From NCBI GenBank assembly GCA_965248155.1, contig CBDFIO010000002.1:1612001-1676000 (forward strand): a DNA stretch of 64,000 nucleotides, written 5' to 3'. This DNA is from RFSX01 sp965248155 (GTDB lineage: Bacteria; Bacteroidota; Bacteroidia; Chitinophagales; Saprospiraceae). This document shows positions 54,882 through 63,330 of this stretch, piece by piece; the first letter of the stretch is position 1; each line of letters opens with the position of its first letter. The notes beneath the pieces are model-generated. The model had not been told where the DNA came from and made no database searches. It was given only the letters and a program-made list of their open reading frames with translations. A program made the translations under genes and the position numbers.

Positions 54882-56165
54882 ATGCGCGTATTTATTTTGT
54901 CTTTATTAAGCCTTCTTTTGGCTTATTCTGTATACAATTCTTATCAACTATTTCAGCTCTCTAAAATAGAGACCTCAACTAAGTATGATTACGCAGAGAT
55001 AAATAAAATTAAGTATGGATTGTTCAATATTGATATTTGGAAAGATAAAATTTATGACATTATTGAGCAACAAATTGGAGATTTTGAATTAACAGAAGAT
55101 AATTATGATGTTATAAAAGTTCAGATTGAGAAGTATCTCGAAGAACTTTACCAAGAGTATTTTGTCTCCGGCAAACTTGTGGAGTCTCTAATGGCCGAAA
55201 GCGGAGATACAAACAATGTTGGTAAAATACTTATGGGCCTTTTTAAGGGCGGTATCGAGAAACAATTAGAGCAAATTGATTTCAAGTCCAAGATTCCTGA
55301 AATTTCAGATCAGTTGATTCTCGAATTGAAAAAGAAAAGCCCTGAAATTAAACGAGCAATAAGCCAACAAATCAGTGATTTGCTTATCGAAGAATCTCAA
55401 CGGGAATTAATAGATCAAAGAACTTACATTTTCAATAAATACGATCAAGAAGATTATGATTCAACAAATGCTTACCTGGAAGCAGAGGTACAAAAACTTC
55501 AATCAGAATCGAATGTTAAAGTGCGCACCTGTCTCATTCTTCTGATAATTGCTTTATTTATTCTTCTATTGGGCAGTAAGTTTTTGGATTTCAAAAATGC
55601 GATGGTCGTTCTTAATTTTATAAGTATCGTTTTTCTGGCATTGGGCCTTGCCCTACCCATGATTGATCTCGATGCACGATTGTCGTCTGTTGATATCTCC
55701 TTACTGGATCAAAACATACACTTCGATGAACAAATCATGTACTTCCAAAGCAAGAGCATCCTGGATGTGACCAAAACGCTTCTAGAAAGTCAGGGTCTGG
55801 ATATAAAAATAGTAGGATTCCTCATTCTACTTTTTAGTATCATACTCCCTTTTGCCAAAATGATATTATCCCTTCTTTATCTATTTATTGAAAAACTCAA
55901 AACAAAAAAATTGGTGAACGTGATTATTTTTTATTTGGGTAAATGGAGTATGGCAGATGTTTTTGTTGTAGCTATATTCATGTCTTATATCGGCTTTTAT
56001 GGATTAATTAACACCCAAATAGTTGATACAGGATCCTCTTCAGCAATTGATACAATAAATTATTCTAAATTATCTCCGGGTATAATCTTTTTTACTTCAT
56101 ATTGTATACTATCAATCATTATGAGCAGCCTTATCCATCGCCACTATAAACCCATCAAACAATAA
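54882..56165 (+). CDS. PqiA-like membrane protein with large N-terminal soluble region
   Basis: 427 residues. One N-terminal helix (LSLLSLLLAYSVYNSY), then about 185 residues of charged helical sequence, then five membrane spans. The C-terminal part has YFQSKSIL, VGFLILLFSIILPFAKMIL and GKWSMADVFVVAIFMSYIGF, matching paraquat-inducible protein A. PqiA proteins take part in envelope lipid transport with MCE proteins PqiB/PqiC, which are not nearby. The soluble N-terminal region is unlike enterobacterial PqiA and has no name. Confidence 0.8.
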   Translation: MRVFILSLLSLLLAYSVYNSYQLFQLSKIETSTKYDYAEINKIKYGLFNIDIWKDKIYDIIEQQIGDFELTEDNYDVIKVQIEKYLEELYQEYFVSGKLVESLMAESGDTNNVGKILMGLFKGGIEKQLEQIDFKSKIPEISDQLILELKKKSPEIKRAISQQISDLLIEESQRELIDQRTYIFNKYDQEDYDSTNAYLEAEVQKLQSESNVKVRTCLILLIIALFILLLGSKFLDFKNAMVVLNFISIVFLALGLALPMIDLDARLSSVDISLLDQNIHFDEQIMYFQSKSILDVTKTLLESQGLDIKIVGFLILLFSIILPFAKMILSLLYLFIEKLKTKKLVNVIIFYLGKWSMADVFVVAIFMSYIGFYGLINTQIVDTGSSSAIDTINYSKLSPGIIFFTSYCILSIIMSSLIHRHYKPIKQ

Positions 56166-56231
56166 GATTTATTTAACACCACCTACTGTTACTCTATCCG
56201 TTATTTGCTCGTCAGCTAAGAAAGCTAGTTT

Positions 56232-56615
56232 ATGAAAAAATATTTATTTGTTTTATCTCTAGGCCTTTATATGGCTTGCACAACAAATTATCACACTCCA
56301 TTATGTGAAGCCATTATCTATAATGATGTAGAATATGTAAGGGACAAATTAGATCATATTATGGATGGTCTTAATCCTGTCTATGGAAATGGAGACCCCA
56401 TTGGCCACTACGATAATTTGCATATAGTTACTGGAGAACTTTCCCGAGATGATTGTCTTTATGCGTCTATATTATGCTATGCGTGTATTGAAAGTTATCC
56501 GCCGCAATCTGAAATTTTGATTCAAATTGATGATGGTGAGTACCTGTATGAAAAAGTTATAGATATTGCAATGCCTCTGGAATCGGAAATGTACTTTGTG
56601 GGCATGCACGATTAA
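56232..56615 (+). CDS. Small lipoprotein, function unknown
   Basis: 127 residues. Signal peptide with lipobox YMAC (lipidated Cys at residue 16). Five further Cys, including LCEA, DDCLY and LCYACIE, could pair in the envelope. The rest is acidic and beta-rich with no motif I recognise. It starts 67 bp after the PqiA-like gene and ends 1 bp before the convergent purQ. Confidence 0.6.
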   Translation: MKKYLFVLSLGLYMACTTNYHTPLCEAIIYNDVEYVRDKLDHIMDGLNPVYGNGDPIGHYDNLHIVTGELSRDDCLYASILCYACIESYPPQSEILIQIDDGEYLYEKVIDIAMPLESEMYFVGMHD

Positions 56616-56616
56616 A

Positions 56617-57327
56617 CTATACCATCGTCTCCACAAGATTCGATATCAGAGACTCAAACATAATTCTGCCATCGATATTTCCAAGGCTCCATTCTGACGC
56701 TCGTTCAGGATGAGGCATCATTCCGAATACGTTCTTAGTCTTGTTTGTAATACCTGCAATGTTTTGAGTAGATCCATTTACATTGGAATCATCAGTGATA
56801 TTCCCATGCTCATCACAATATTTGAAAAGGATCATGTCTTGATCATTGATAAGTTTCAATTCTTCTTCTTTAGCAAAGAACCGGCCTTCTGCATGAGCTA
56901 TTGGAATTTTTAAAACAGCTCCCTGTGGAATATTTGAGCTTATAATAGAATCTTGAGTTTGAGCTTTTAGGAAAATGTTTTTACAAATAAATTTTTGATT
57001 TTGGTTTCGTAAAAGTACTCCGGGAAGTAGGTCGGACTCGCACAAAATTTGGAAACCATTACAAATCCCCCAGACGTATCCTCCATTTTTAGCAAATTTA
57101 ATCACCTCTTCCATAATAGGACTAAATCTGGCAATGGCTCCTGACCTGAGATAATCTCCGAATGAAAAACCTCCTGGTAATATTATGCAATCCAATTCTC
57201 CAAATTGACTAAGATTAGATTCTTTATGCCAAATTTTTACCACATCCTGTCCCATCACAATTCCTAGAACATGGATCATGTCATCATCACAATTAGATCC
57301 AGGAAAAACAACTACTCCAAATTTCAT
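56617..57327 (-). CDS. purQ: Phosphoribosylformylglycinamidine synthase, glutaminase subunit
   Basis: 236 residues. Class I amidotransferase: nucleophile Cys89 in GICNGFQ, oxyanion GGFSFGDYLR, and the His/Glu pair in MMPHPERA. PurQ takes ammonia from glutamine for PurL in step four of purine synthesis. That it is a separate gene shows this organism uses the three-part PurSQL enzyme rather than one long PurL. PurS and PurL are not in the window. Confidence 0.94.
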   Translation of the reverse strand: MKFGVVVFPGSNCDDDMIHVLGIVMGQDVVKIWHKESNLSQFGELDCIILPGGFSFGDYLRSGAIARFSPIMEEVIKFAKNGGYVWGICNGFQILCESDLLPGVLLRNQNQKFICKNIFLKAQTQDSIISSNIPQGAVLKIPIAHAEGRFFAKEEELKLINDQDMILFKYCDEHGNITDDSNVNGSTQNIAGITNKTKNVFGMMPHPERASEWSLGNIDGRIMFESLISNLVETMV

Positions 57328-57362
57328 ATCAAATATTATGTCGACAAAGGTAATATCAAATT

Positions 57363-58334
57363 CTATATAAGCTTAAAAACTAATATAAAATAAAAGACAA
57401 GGGCAAGAAGAAACAAAAACTCCTTGGTGATGCTATTCTCTTTTCTTTCCAGAATAAGTCCCGTTAATAAGCCTACAGGTACTGATACCAGCATCAAGTG
57501 GTTCGTTTCAACATCCTTAATGAACAAGATGCCAATTAAACTAAAAAACATAATCCAATAATTAATTTCTAGCTTTCTGATTGCATCAAAATTTTTCTTT
57601 TTCATTATGACGCCTTGATTAAAAAACAAGACAACAATAATTAATATGATGCTGATTGGTTTTATTAAGTTTTCAGTATTAGAGAAATCAAGTTGAGGAA
57701 TACTAAAGTTTTGTGTAAACAGCTGAATCATAAGATCCAGTTTATCAATAGAGTATAATAAAACACCTGTAAGAAAAATCCCACAGATGAAGCCAAATAA
57801 CAATTGAAGTACTTCGATAACATTCGTATTTCTAAGACTTAGCAAACCCATCAACATTACAAATAGGAAAATGGCATAGGGGAAATAAATCATGCATGAG
57901 ATTGAAAGAAACAATCCTGCATTAAAGATGTAAACACTCGGTCTGAATTTTTTATAAATAGAAAAGAGATTTCCAAGAGCGATAATAAAAAACAAATTAG
58001 CTACAAGTATTAAATCAAAACTTTTTTCTATCAGTATAAAAGACACTACCAAGGCAAAACAAGCCCCAGGAATTAAGCTTAGTGCGCGACTCAATTTATT
58101 AATAATTACATATCTACTCAACAGGAAGGCCTGAACGCAAATCAAAATAATCGTCATCAATGTTTGCAGATAATGATTGCCTAGAACAGAGTCGACTGCA
58201 AGAGATCTGAAATTTAAAGACGCTTTAAAACTAGCTTCAGACCATTCAAAGAAAAAATAGAGCTGGAGGAGCACGACAAATGCCAGCAGAAAAATGAGGT
58301 TGATAAATAGATTTCTTCTGAAAAAACTTAACAC
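57363..58334 (-). CDS. DUF6427-like polytopic membrane protein
   Basis: 323 residues with about ten predicted membrane helices. The segment NAGLFLSISCMIYFPYAIFL and the following LMGLLSLRNTN are the most conserved in DUF6427 proteins, which are confined mainly to Bacteroidota. Function is unknown. It lies 35 bp before purQ on the same strand, a place where purine or uracil genes are often neighbours of this family. It is divergent from hemA across 222 bp of AT-rich sequence without other features I could identify. Confidence 0.75.
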   Translation of the reverse strand: MLSFFRRNLFINLIFLLAFVVLLQLYFFFEWSEASFKASLNFRSLAVDSVLGNHYLQTLMTIILICVQAFLLSRYVIINKLSRALSLIPGACFALVVSFILIEKSFDLILVANLFFIIALGNLFSIYKKFRPSVYIFNAGLFLSISCMIYFPYAIFLFVMLMGLLSLRNTNVIEVLQLLFGFICGIFLTGVLLYSIDKLDLMIQLFTQNFSIPQLDFSNTENLIKPISIILIIVVLFFNQGVIMKKKNFDAIRKLEINYWIMFFSLIGILFIKDVETNHLMLVSVPVGLLTGLILERKENSITKEFLFLLALVFYFILVFKLI

Positions 58335-58556
58335 AATAAGACCTTAGTTTATGAATTGCAAAATCAAATTACTTCATGGTACAAAATGACTAAAGAAATA
58401 GTTCTATAAACTTTTGAGGATAGGTCAGGGAAAGAAAAATGCGTAACAAATAGAACGAAATTTAATTATAAAAACAAAAACTACAATTAGAAATTATCAA
58501 AATCCTTACACTACGGTGACAAAGCTCATAAAACGAATAATTATTTTTACCACAGA

Positions 58557-59810
58557 ATGGGCCTAATCAGCAATTACAAACTTATAAGTGTTACTCATCA
58601 TAATCTTGAACTCAATGAGATTGCCAATTTTTATATTAAAAGATTGGAGAATACTTCTTTAAAGGATCGGATTAAAGCCTTGAAAAATCATTTTGGATTT
58701 CACGAAATTATATACCTGGAAACATGCAATAGAGTCAGTTATATTTTCTATGGTGAACATCAAATCGACAAGGATTTTTTGATGGCCTTTTTTAAAGCCG
58801 TCAATCCTGAACTCGATGAACAAGTAATAAATAATATTCAAAAATATTCAACTTCTCTAGCGGGTGACGCCGCCATCCAACATGTTTTTGAATTGGCTTC
58901 TTCAATGGATTCTCTTGTCGTCGGTGAACGAGAGATTTTTAGACAATTCCGAAACGCATATGCTTTTTCAAAAGATGCCAATCTGTGTAACGACAAAATG
59001 AGATTGCTTGAAAAAGCAACAGTCTCCACTGCAAAAGAGGTTTACCACCAAACAGGTATAGGTGAAAAAGCCCTTTCTATTGTTTCCCTTGCTATTCAGG
59101 TAATGAAAGAAAAGAATATCGCCAAAGACTCCAAAATTCTTCTTATTGGAAGTGGTGAGACGAATACATTGGTTGCAAAATTTTTGAAAAAATATCAATT
59201 ATACAATATCACTATCTATAATCGTAGTCTGAATAATGCCAAGCATCTTTCAGATCTTCTAAATGCGCCTGCCTATCATATAAGTGAGCTTGAAAAAATT
59301 GATGGGAAGTTTGATGTGATATTCATATGCACCTCTGCAAACAAGCTTATTATCGATCTTGATGTTTATAAAAAAATGATTGGTAAAGATCCAAAATCTA
59401 AAAAGTTAATTATTGATTTGGCGGTTCCAAGAAATGTATCCGAGGATATCGAAACGTATTTTAATGTTGACTATGTCGATATCGAAAGTTTAAGAGTCCG
59501 GTCTGAACGAAATTTGTTACATAGAAAAAAAGAACTGGAAAAAGCCCGTCCTATAACCGAAAAAAATATTGACGAATTTAGAAGCTTGGTCAACAGGAGA
59601 CAGATTGAATCATCGCTTTCTGGAATTCCAAAAGAAATTAAACTCGTAAAAGAAAAAGCAAAAAATTCTGTCTTTAAAAACAGGATAAAAGAACTGGATC
59701 AGGATGCACAATTATTACTTGATGATGTTCTCAATTACATGGAAAAAAAGTGTATCTCTATTCCCATGCGCTTAGCAAAGGAAAACTTTAAAGACGGTCA
59801 GCACACCTAA
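58557..59810 (+). CDS. hemA: Glutamyl-tRNA reductase
   Basis: 417 residues. The active-site Cys57 lies in YLETCNRV; the tRNA/substrate segment SMDSLVVGEREIFRQ follows. The NADPH Rossmann motif (ILLIGSGETNTLVA) and the C-terminal dimerisation helix (MRLLEKATVSTAKEVYHQ) are present. It reduces Glu-tRNA to glutamate-1-semialdehyde, the first committed step of tetrapyrrole synthesis. Its last 23 bp overlap the end of the convergent DksA-type gene. No hemL or hemC follows here. Confidence 0.94.
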   Translation: MGLISNYKLISVTHHNLELNEIANFYIKRLENTSLKDRIKALKNHFGFHEIIYLETCNRVSYIFYGEHQIDKDFLMAFFKAVNPELDEQVINNIQKYSTSLAGDAAIQHVFELASSMDSLVVGEREIFRQFRNAYAFSKDANLCNDKMRLLEKATVSTAKEVYHQTGIGEKALSIVSLAIQVMKEKNIAKDSKILLIGSGETNTLVAKFLKKYQLYNITIYNRSLNNAKHLSDLLNAPAYHISELEKIDGKFDVIFICTSANKLIIDLDVYKKMIGKDPKSKKLIIDLAVPRNVSEDIETYFNVDYVDIESLRVRSERNLLHRKKELEKARPITEKNIDEFRSLVNRRQIESSLSGIPKEIKLVKEKAKNSVFKNRIKELDQDAQLLLDDVLNYMEKKCISIPMRLAKENFKDGQHT

Positions 59811-60126
59811 TACATTTAGTACTTTCCGGCATATACATGAGCCGCGCTGGGTTAATTTTCTGCTTACAAGATTCACAAAGTCCGAACCCTGGATTATCTA
59901 CTTTTGTTAATGCCAGTATTAGTTTGTTCCGCTTTGATATTTTATTGCGCAGCGAAGCTTCCATCACACTTTTGTTATTTATAGCATCCATTCTACTTAC
60001 CCTGCCAATTGAATTCTCAGGACTGATAGGTTTTGTCATCTCCTCCGTATCTTTTATATCCTTCTCATATTTAACAATCATTTCCTCAATTTTCACTTTT
60101 AACTCTTGTCGCTCTTCATTTGTCAT
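59788..60126 (-). CDS. DksA/TraR-type C4 zinc-finger protein
   Basis: 112 residues. N-terminal coiled coil, the Bacteroidota-typical ISPENSIGRVSRMDAINNKS segment and a C-terminal C4 zinc finger (GLCESCKQKI ... CIRCADRL). It lacks the DxxDxA tip motif of E. coli DksA, so a role at RNA polymerase is plausible but the mechanism may differ. Its 3' end overlaps the 3' end of hemA by 23 bp. Confidence 0.85.
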   Translation of the reverse strand: MTNEERQELKVKIEEMIVKYEKDIKDTEEMTKPISPENSIGRVSRMDAINNKSVMEASLRNKISKRNKLILALTKVDNPGFGLCESCKQKINPARLMYMPESTKCIRCADRL

Positions 60127-60229
60127 ATCCTGTTTGTTTAGTAGCCTTGAAATTAGCTAATTCTATAAGCTTAACTTAATATGTGGCTCTTGTTTCTTAT
60201 TTCCTCTAAAAGAATTAATTTACTGTTTA

Positions 60230-60571
60230 GTGGCACAATTAAACTGGACATATTTTTCCTTAACAGGATTACCGTATAGAATAGAAATTTATCATGGCGA
60301 TGATTCCGGTCATCTGATGTTGTTTATAAATAACGCAATAATCCTTATCGATTTTAACCAAAAAGAAACTAGAACTTACAATTTTCTTATTGAACATCAA
60401 ATGCTGGGATTACTAATAAAAAAGCAAGAAGACAAATATGAATATACCGTTACTCCTCAGGCATTAGATTGGGATATAGAGCCTGAAAAGACCTTCGCTA
60501 AACATTTTTGGATACCTTTGTCCATACTATTATTTCTAATAAGTATTGCATATTTAATCATTTCTAACTAA
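60230..60571 (+). CDS. Conserved hypothetical protein with C-terminal membrane anchor
   Basis: 113 residues from a GTG start. The first 85 residues are beta-rich and hydrophilic (YRIEIYHGDDSGHLMLFINN; ILIDFNQKETRTYNFLIEH), the last 20 form one membrane helix (IPLSILLFLISIAYLII). I do not recognise the fold. Small tail-anchored proteins next to scpB occur in Bacteroidota. It starts 5 bp upstream of scpB and is probably in the same operon. Confidence 0.65.
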   Translation: MAQLNWTYFSLTGLPYRIEIYHGDDSGHLMLFINNAIILIDFNQKETRTYNFLIEHQMLGLLIKKQEDKYEYTVTPQALDWDIEPEKTFAKHFWIPLSILLFLISIAYLIISN

Positions 60572-60576
60572 ACGAT

Positions 60577-61149
60577 TTGGACAATATTTTATCATATGTT
60601 GAAAGTCTTGTTTTTGCAACAGGAAAGGCCATTTCACTTAAGGACATCAACTTAAGTCTTAATGCTTACCTAGACACAAAAATCAAGAAAGAAGATATTG
60701 AAGACGCCCTCACAAAACTTAAGGAAAAATATCAAGACCCAAGCTTTTCTTTTGAAATCGTAGAAATTGCGACCGGTTATCAATTTATGACCAAGGGTGC
60801 TTATTATCCAGTTGTTGGTCAACATTTAAAGCTGGAATCAAAAAAGAAATTATCACGCGCCGCCTTAGAAACCTTAGCCATTATTTCCTACAAGCAACCT
60901 ACGACAAAAACAGGCATAGAAACCATCCGCGGTGTCAATTGTGATTATAGTGTCCAGAAGCTTCTTGATAAAGAATTAATAGAGATTTCAGGAAGAGAAA
61001 GTGGCCTCGGAAGACCTTTACTATATTCAACTACAGATAAATTTATGAACCATTTCGGTCTAAAAAGCCTTAATGAGTTACCGAAACTTAAAGAATTTGA
61101 AACTGAAGAAAATCAAATCGGTATAAAAGAAGAAGAAGAATGTCTGTAG
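60577..61149 (+). CDS. scpB: Segregation and condensation protein B
   Basis: 190 residues from a TTG start, chosen because it gives the standard ScpB N-terminus (SYVESLVFATGKAISLKDI). Two winged helices are visible; the conserved LSRAALETLAIISYKQP and TIRGVNCDYSVQKLLDKEL are the family signature. ScpB with ScpA and SMC condenses and segregates the chromosome. It overlaps the DUF2480 gene by 10 bp. Confidence 0.92.
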   Translation: MDNILSYVESLVFATGKAISLKDINLSLNAYLDTKIKKEDIEDALTKLKEKYQDPSFSFEIVEIATGYQFMTKGAYYPVVGQHLKLESKKKLSRAALETLAIISYKQPTTKTGIETIRGVNCDYSVQKLLDKELIEISGRESGLGRPLLYSTTDKFMNHFGLKSLNELPKLKEFETEENQIGIKEEEECL

Positions 61150-61673
61150 ATAAACCACTGATTAATCGAGTTGCGAATAGCGGAATAAAAGTCATAAACC
61201 TTGAAGATCTATATCCTACTCAAGATTTGGTGGATTTTGATTTGAGCCCGTATCTATTTAAAGGGCTGATCCTTAAAGAAAAGGATTTTCGCCAGGCCCT
61301 TAAAAATATCGACTGGGAAACTTACAAAAAGAAAATTGTTCTGATTTTTAATTCTACAGACGCTATTATTCCGGTTTGGGCATATATGTTGGTATCTTCT
61401 CATCTCAGCAGCCACGCCTCTGAAATTTTTCAGGGAAGCCAGGAAGAGTTTCTCAAAAATCATTATTCAAAAGTTATCGCTGATATGGACTTGAGCAGTT
61501 ATCAGGAACAACGAGTCGTGATCAAAGGATGTAGCAACAAACCAGTTCCTCCTTCAGCCTATGCAGATATAACTGCCCGCCTCAACAAATTTGCCCAAAG
61601 CATAATGTATGGAGAACCCTGTTCAACGGTTCCAATTTTCAAACGGCCACGTATTCTTAAAAAAAGGGATTAG
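61140..61673 (+). CDS. DUF2480 family protein
   Basis: 177 residues. The family signature is strong: INRVANSGIKVINLEDLYP, LILKEKDFRQALKNIDW, NSTDAIIPVWAYML and KGCSNKPVPPSAY, ending YGEPCSTVPIFKRP. This family is restricted mainly to Bacteroidota and uncharacterised; conserved Cys residues near the end could bind metal. It overlaps scpB by 10 bp and the convergent DUF1801 gene by 4 bp. Confidence 0.9.
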   Translation: MSVDKPLINRVANSGIKVINLEDLYPTQDLVDFDLSPYLFKGLILKEKDFRQALKNIDWETYKKKIVLIFNSTDAIIPVWAYMLVSSHLSSHASEIFQGSQEEFLKNHYSKVIADMDLSSYQEQRVVIKGCSNKPVPPSAYADITARLNKFAQSIMYGEPCSTVPIFKRPRILKKRD

Positions 61674-62026
61674 ACTTTCTTTATTAATTGTTCATCAAGA
61701 ACAAGAGCCTCTGAGAATATTTCCATGATGGAATTGATATTTATCTCATTTATATTATCAATAATGACCCCGGAGACCTGTTTGCGATTTCTATCTTCCA
61801 GAATGCCTTGCACATTCGATAATTTCTTTCCCCAGATAAAACACAACTCAACTTTATTGTTTTTCACAGGATTTAGATAACAGACCCAGGATTTATAGTC
61901 ATAGAAGGGAATTTTAAATCTCATTTTTCTCCCAATCTCAGGGAGCGACAAAAACTGAGAATCCAGATATTCAATAATTAAGCACTGGTTCTCACTTATG
62001 TTGTCAAGAAAAACATCAAAATTCAT
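61670..62026 (-). CDS. DUF1801-type protein
   Basis: 118 residues in the small alpha/beta fold of DUF1801/YdhG-like proteins: an early helix pair with LPEIGRKMRFKIPFYDYKSW, the central strand VELCFIWGKKL and a C-terminal helix. The family has no proven function. It lies 6 bp downstream of the HD-PycTM gene on the same strand and is probably co-transcribed. Confidence 0.75.
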   Translation of the reverse strand: MNFDVFLDNISENQCLIIEYLDSQFLSLPEIGRKMRFKIPFYDYKSWVCYLNPVKNNKVELCFIWGKKLSNVQGILEDRNRKQVSGVIIDNINEININSIMEIFSEALVLDEQLIKKV

Positions 62027-62032
62027 ATTTAT

Positions 62033-63290
62033 CTATACAAGAATGGATTCCGCTACGATAAAACTTATTACTGCAAATATGACCCCTAAAGCAAAAATTG
62101 AGAGGGACTTACGGATATTTTTATACTTCTTATCAAGCGTTTTTCCAAGAAAGTATAAGTCTTTTATCATTGAAGAATATAGAAAGTCCTGGTCTTTCAA
62201 CATTTGGAGCATCCCCCATTCGTAATCACGTAAACTCATACTATTGTAATTGCCAAAATATAACAAGTTGCCTTGTTTTTCACGGACATCTTTTTCGGTA
62301 AATTTTCCATGTGTTTTTTCAGGCCTAATGGCTAGGATTGCAAAAACAATGGATAAGGTAGAGGCGATCATCATAACGTTTAATGGCAGCGTCTCCAAAC
62401 TAATAGCGAATTCATCACCGAAAATATTTCCAATGATTAATGATAAAATAACTGCATTGACAGAAATCATGATATTGGATTTTCGGTCCACCATCTCGCT
62501 TAAAGTATAGTGATTTCTGGATGTCGTTCGAAACATAGTTTGAATCCCTCTGTTGTCTCGTCCTTGGACCGCTCTTAAATTTCCTTTTAACTTCTTCAAT
62601 TCTTCATCGTCTATCCCCAGTTCTGTTCTAAGAACGGCATCCTCTTTTTTCCTTATGTCCTTTCGCTCTTTCACCAACTTCGCTAACATGCTTTCCTTAT
62701 TCGGTCTTAAATCTCGAAGGGCATAATCTGTATAGTATTTGTGTTCACTAAGTTGTCGAATGGCATAATCATAAAAGTCTATCTTACTGGCATCCTTTAT
62801 ATGGCAGAGCAGAAGTTCTTCATAAAATTTTCTGATTGATTTCTTAGACTTTGTGCTGGCATAGTCTATATACAGCGCATCAGAAAGAATCTGTGCAGGA
62901 ACTCAATTCGTCTGTGTTATAAGGATTCATTTCTTCAATTAGTCCGAGCACCTGTGCCTTTCCTACTGGTGAAAAATTAATTTGGATTAAAAAAGAATCA
63001 GCAAGTTTTATGCTGTGTTTATATATCTTTTGTAAGAAATCAATATATGATTCTGAAGGGGTGAATTCACTTAATTCGGATAAGCCTAGATTCGAAAGCC
63101 ATGCAGCTAAAAGAATAATAGTTTTTTGATCATCTGTTTGATCTTCTGATAAGCTAATGGAATTTGCAGCTTCAACGACTCTGTATTGATGTCCGATTTC
63201 ATGAAATACAATACGATCAGAAAATTCATTTGTGATTTTTCCAATTACATGAAGTTCCGCCTTTTCTAAAATCTCACTTTGCATAGACAA
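62033..63290 (-). pseudogene. Degenerate HD domain fused to a Pycsar-effector-like (DUF5706/PycTM) membrane domain, frameshifted
   Basis: The N-terminal 130 residues have the helices of HD phosphohydrolases (FHEIGHQYRVVEAANS; TIILLAAWLSNLGL). However, the metal-binding His-Asp (usually AAWFHDTGY) is replaced by Ser-Asn, so hydrolase activity is not expected. The frame stops at TGA 62880-62882. The next frame continues AQILSDALYIDYASTKSKKS and then through a basic helical region to the C-terminal 150 residues. That part has three membrane helices (IMISVNAVILSLIIGNIF; MMIASTLSIVFAILAI; LSIFALGVIFAVISFIV) with SRNHYTLSEMVDRKSN and FGNYNSMSLRDYEWGM. This matches DUF5706, whose members include PycTM of Pycsar defence. 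The frame change lies near 62885-62905. No cyclase gene is adjacent. Confidence 0.75.
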
Positions 63291-63330
63291 AAATTAATAC
63301 TTCTAAAAATAGTTATTTAGATGGTTGGAT

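Noticed and set aside
62880..63290. A stand-alone 136-residue HD-like protein
   Set aside because: The conserved sequence continues without a gap in the next frame, so it is the front half of a frameshifted fusion, not a separate gene.
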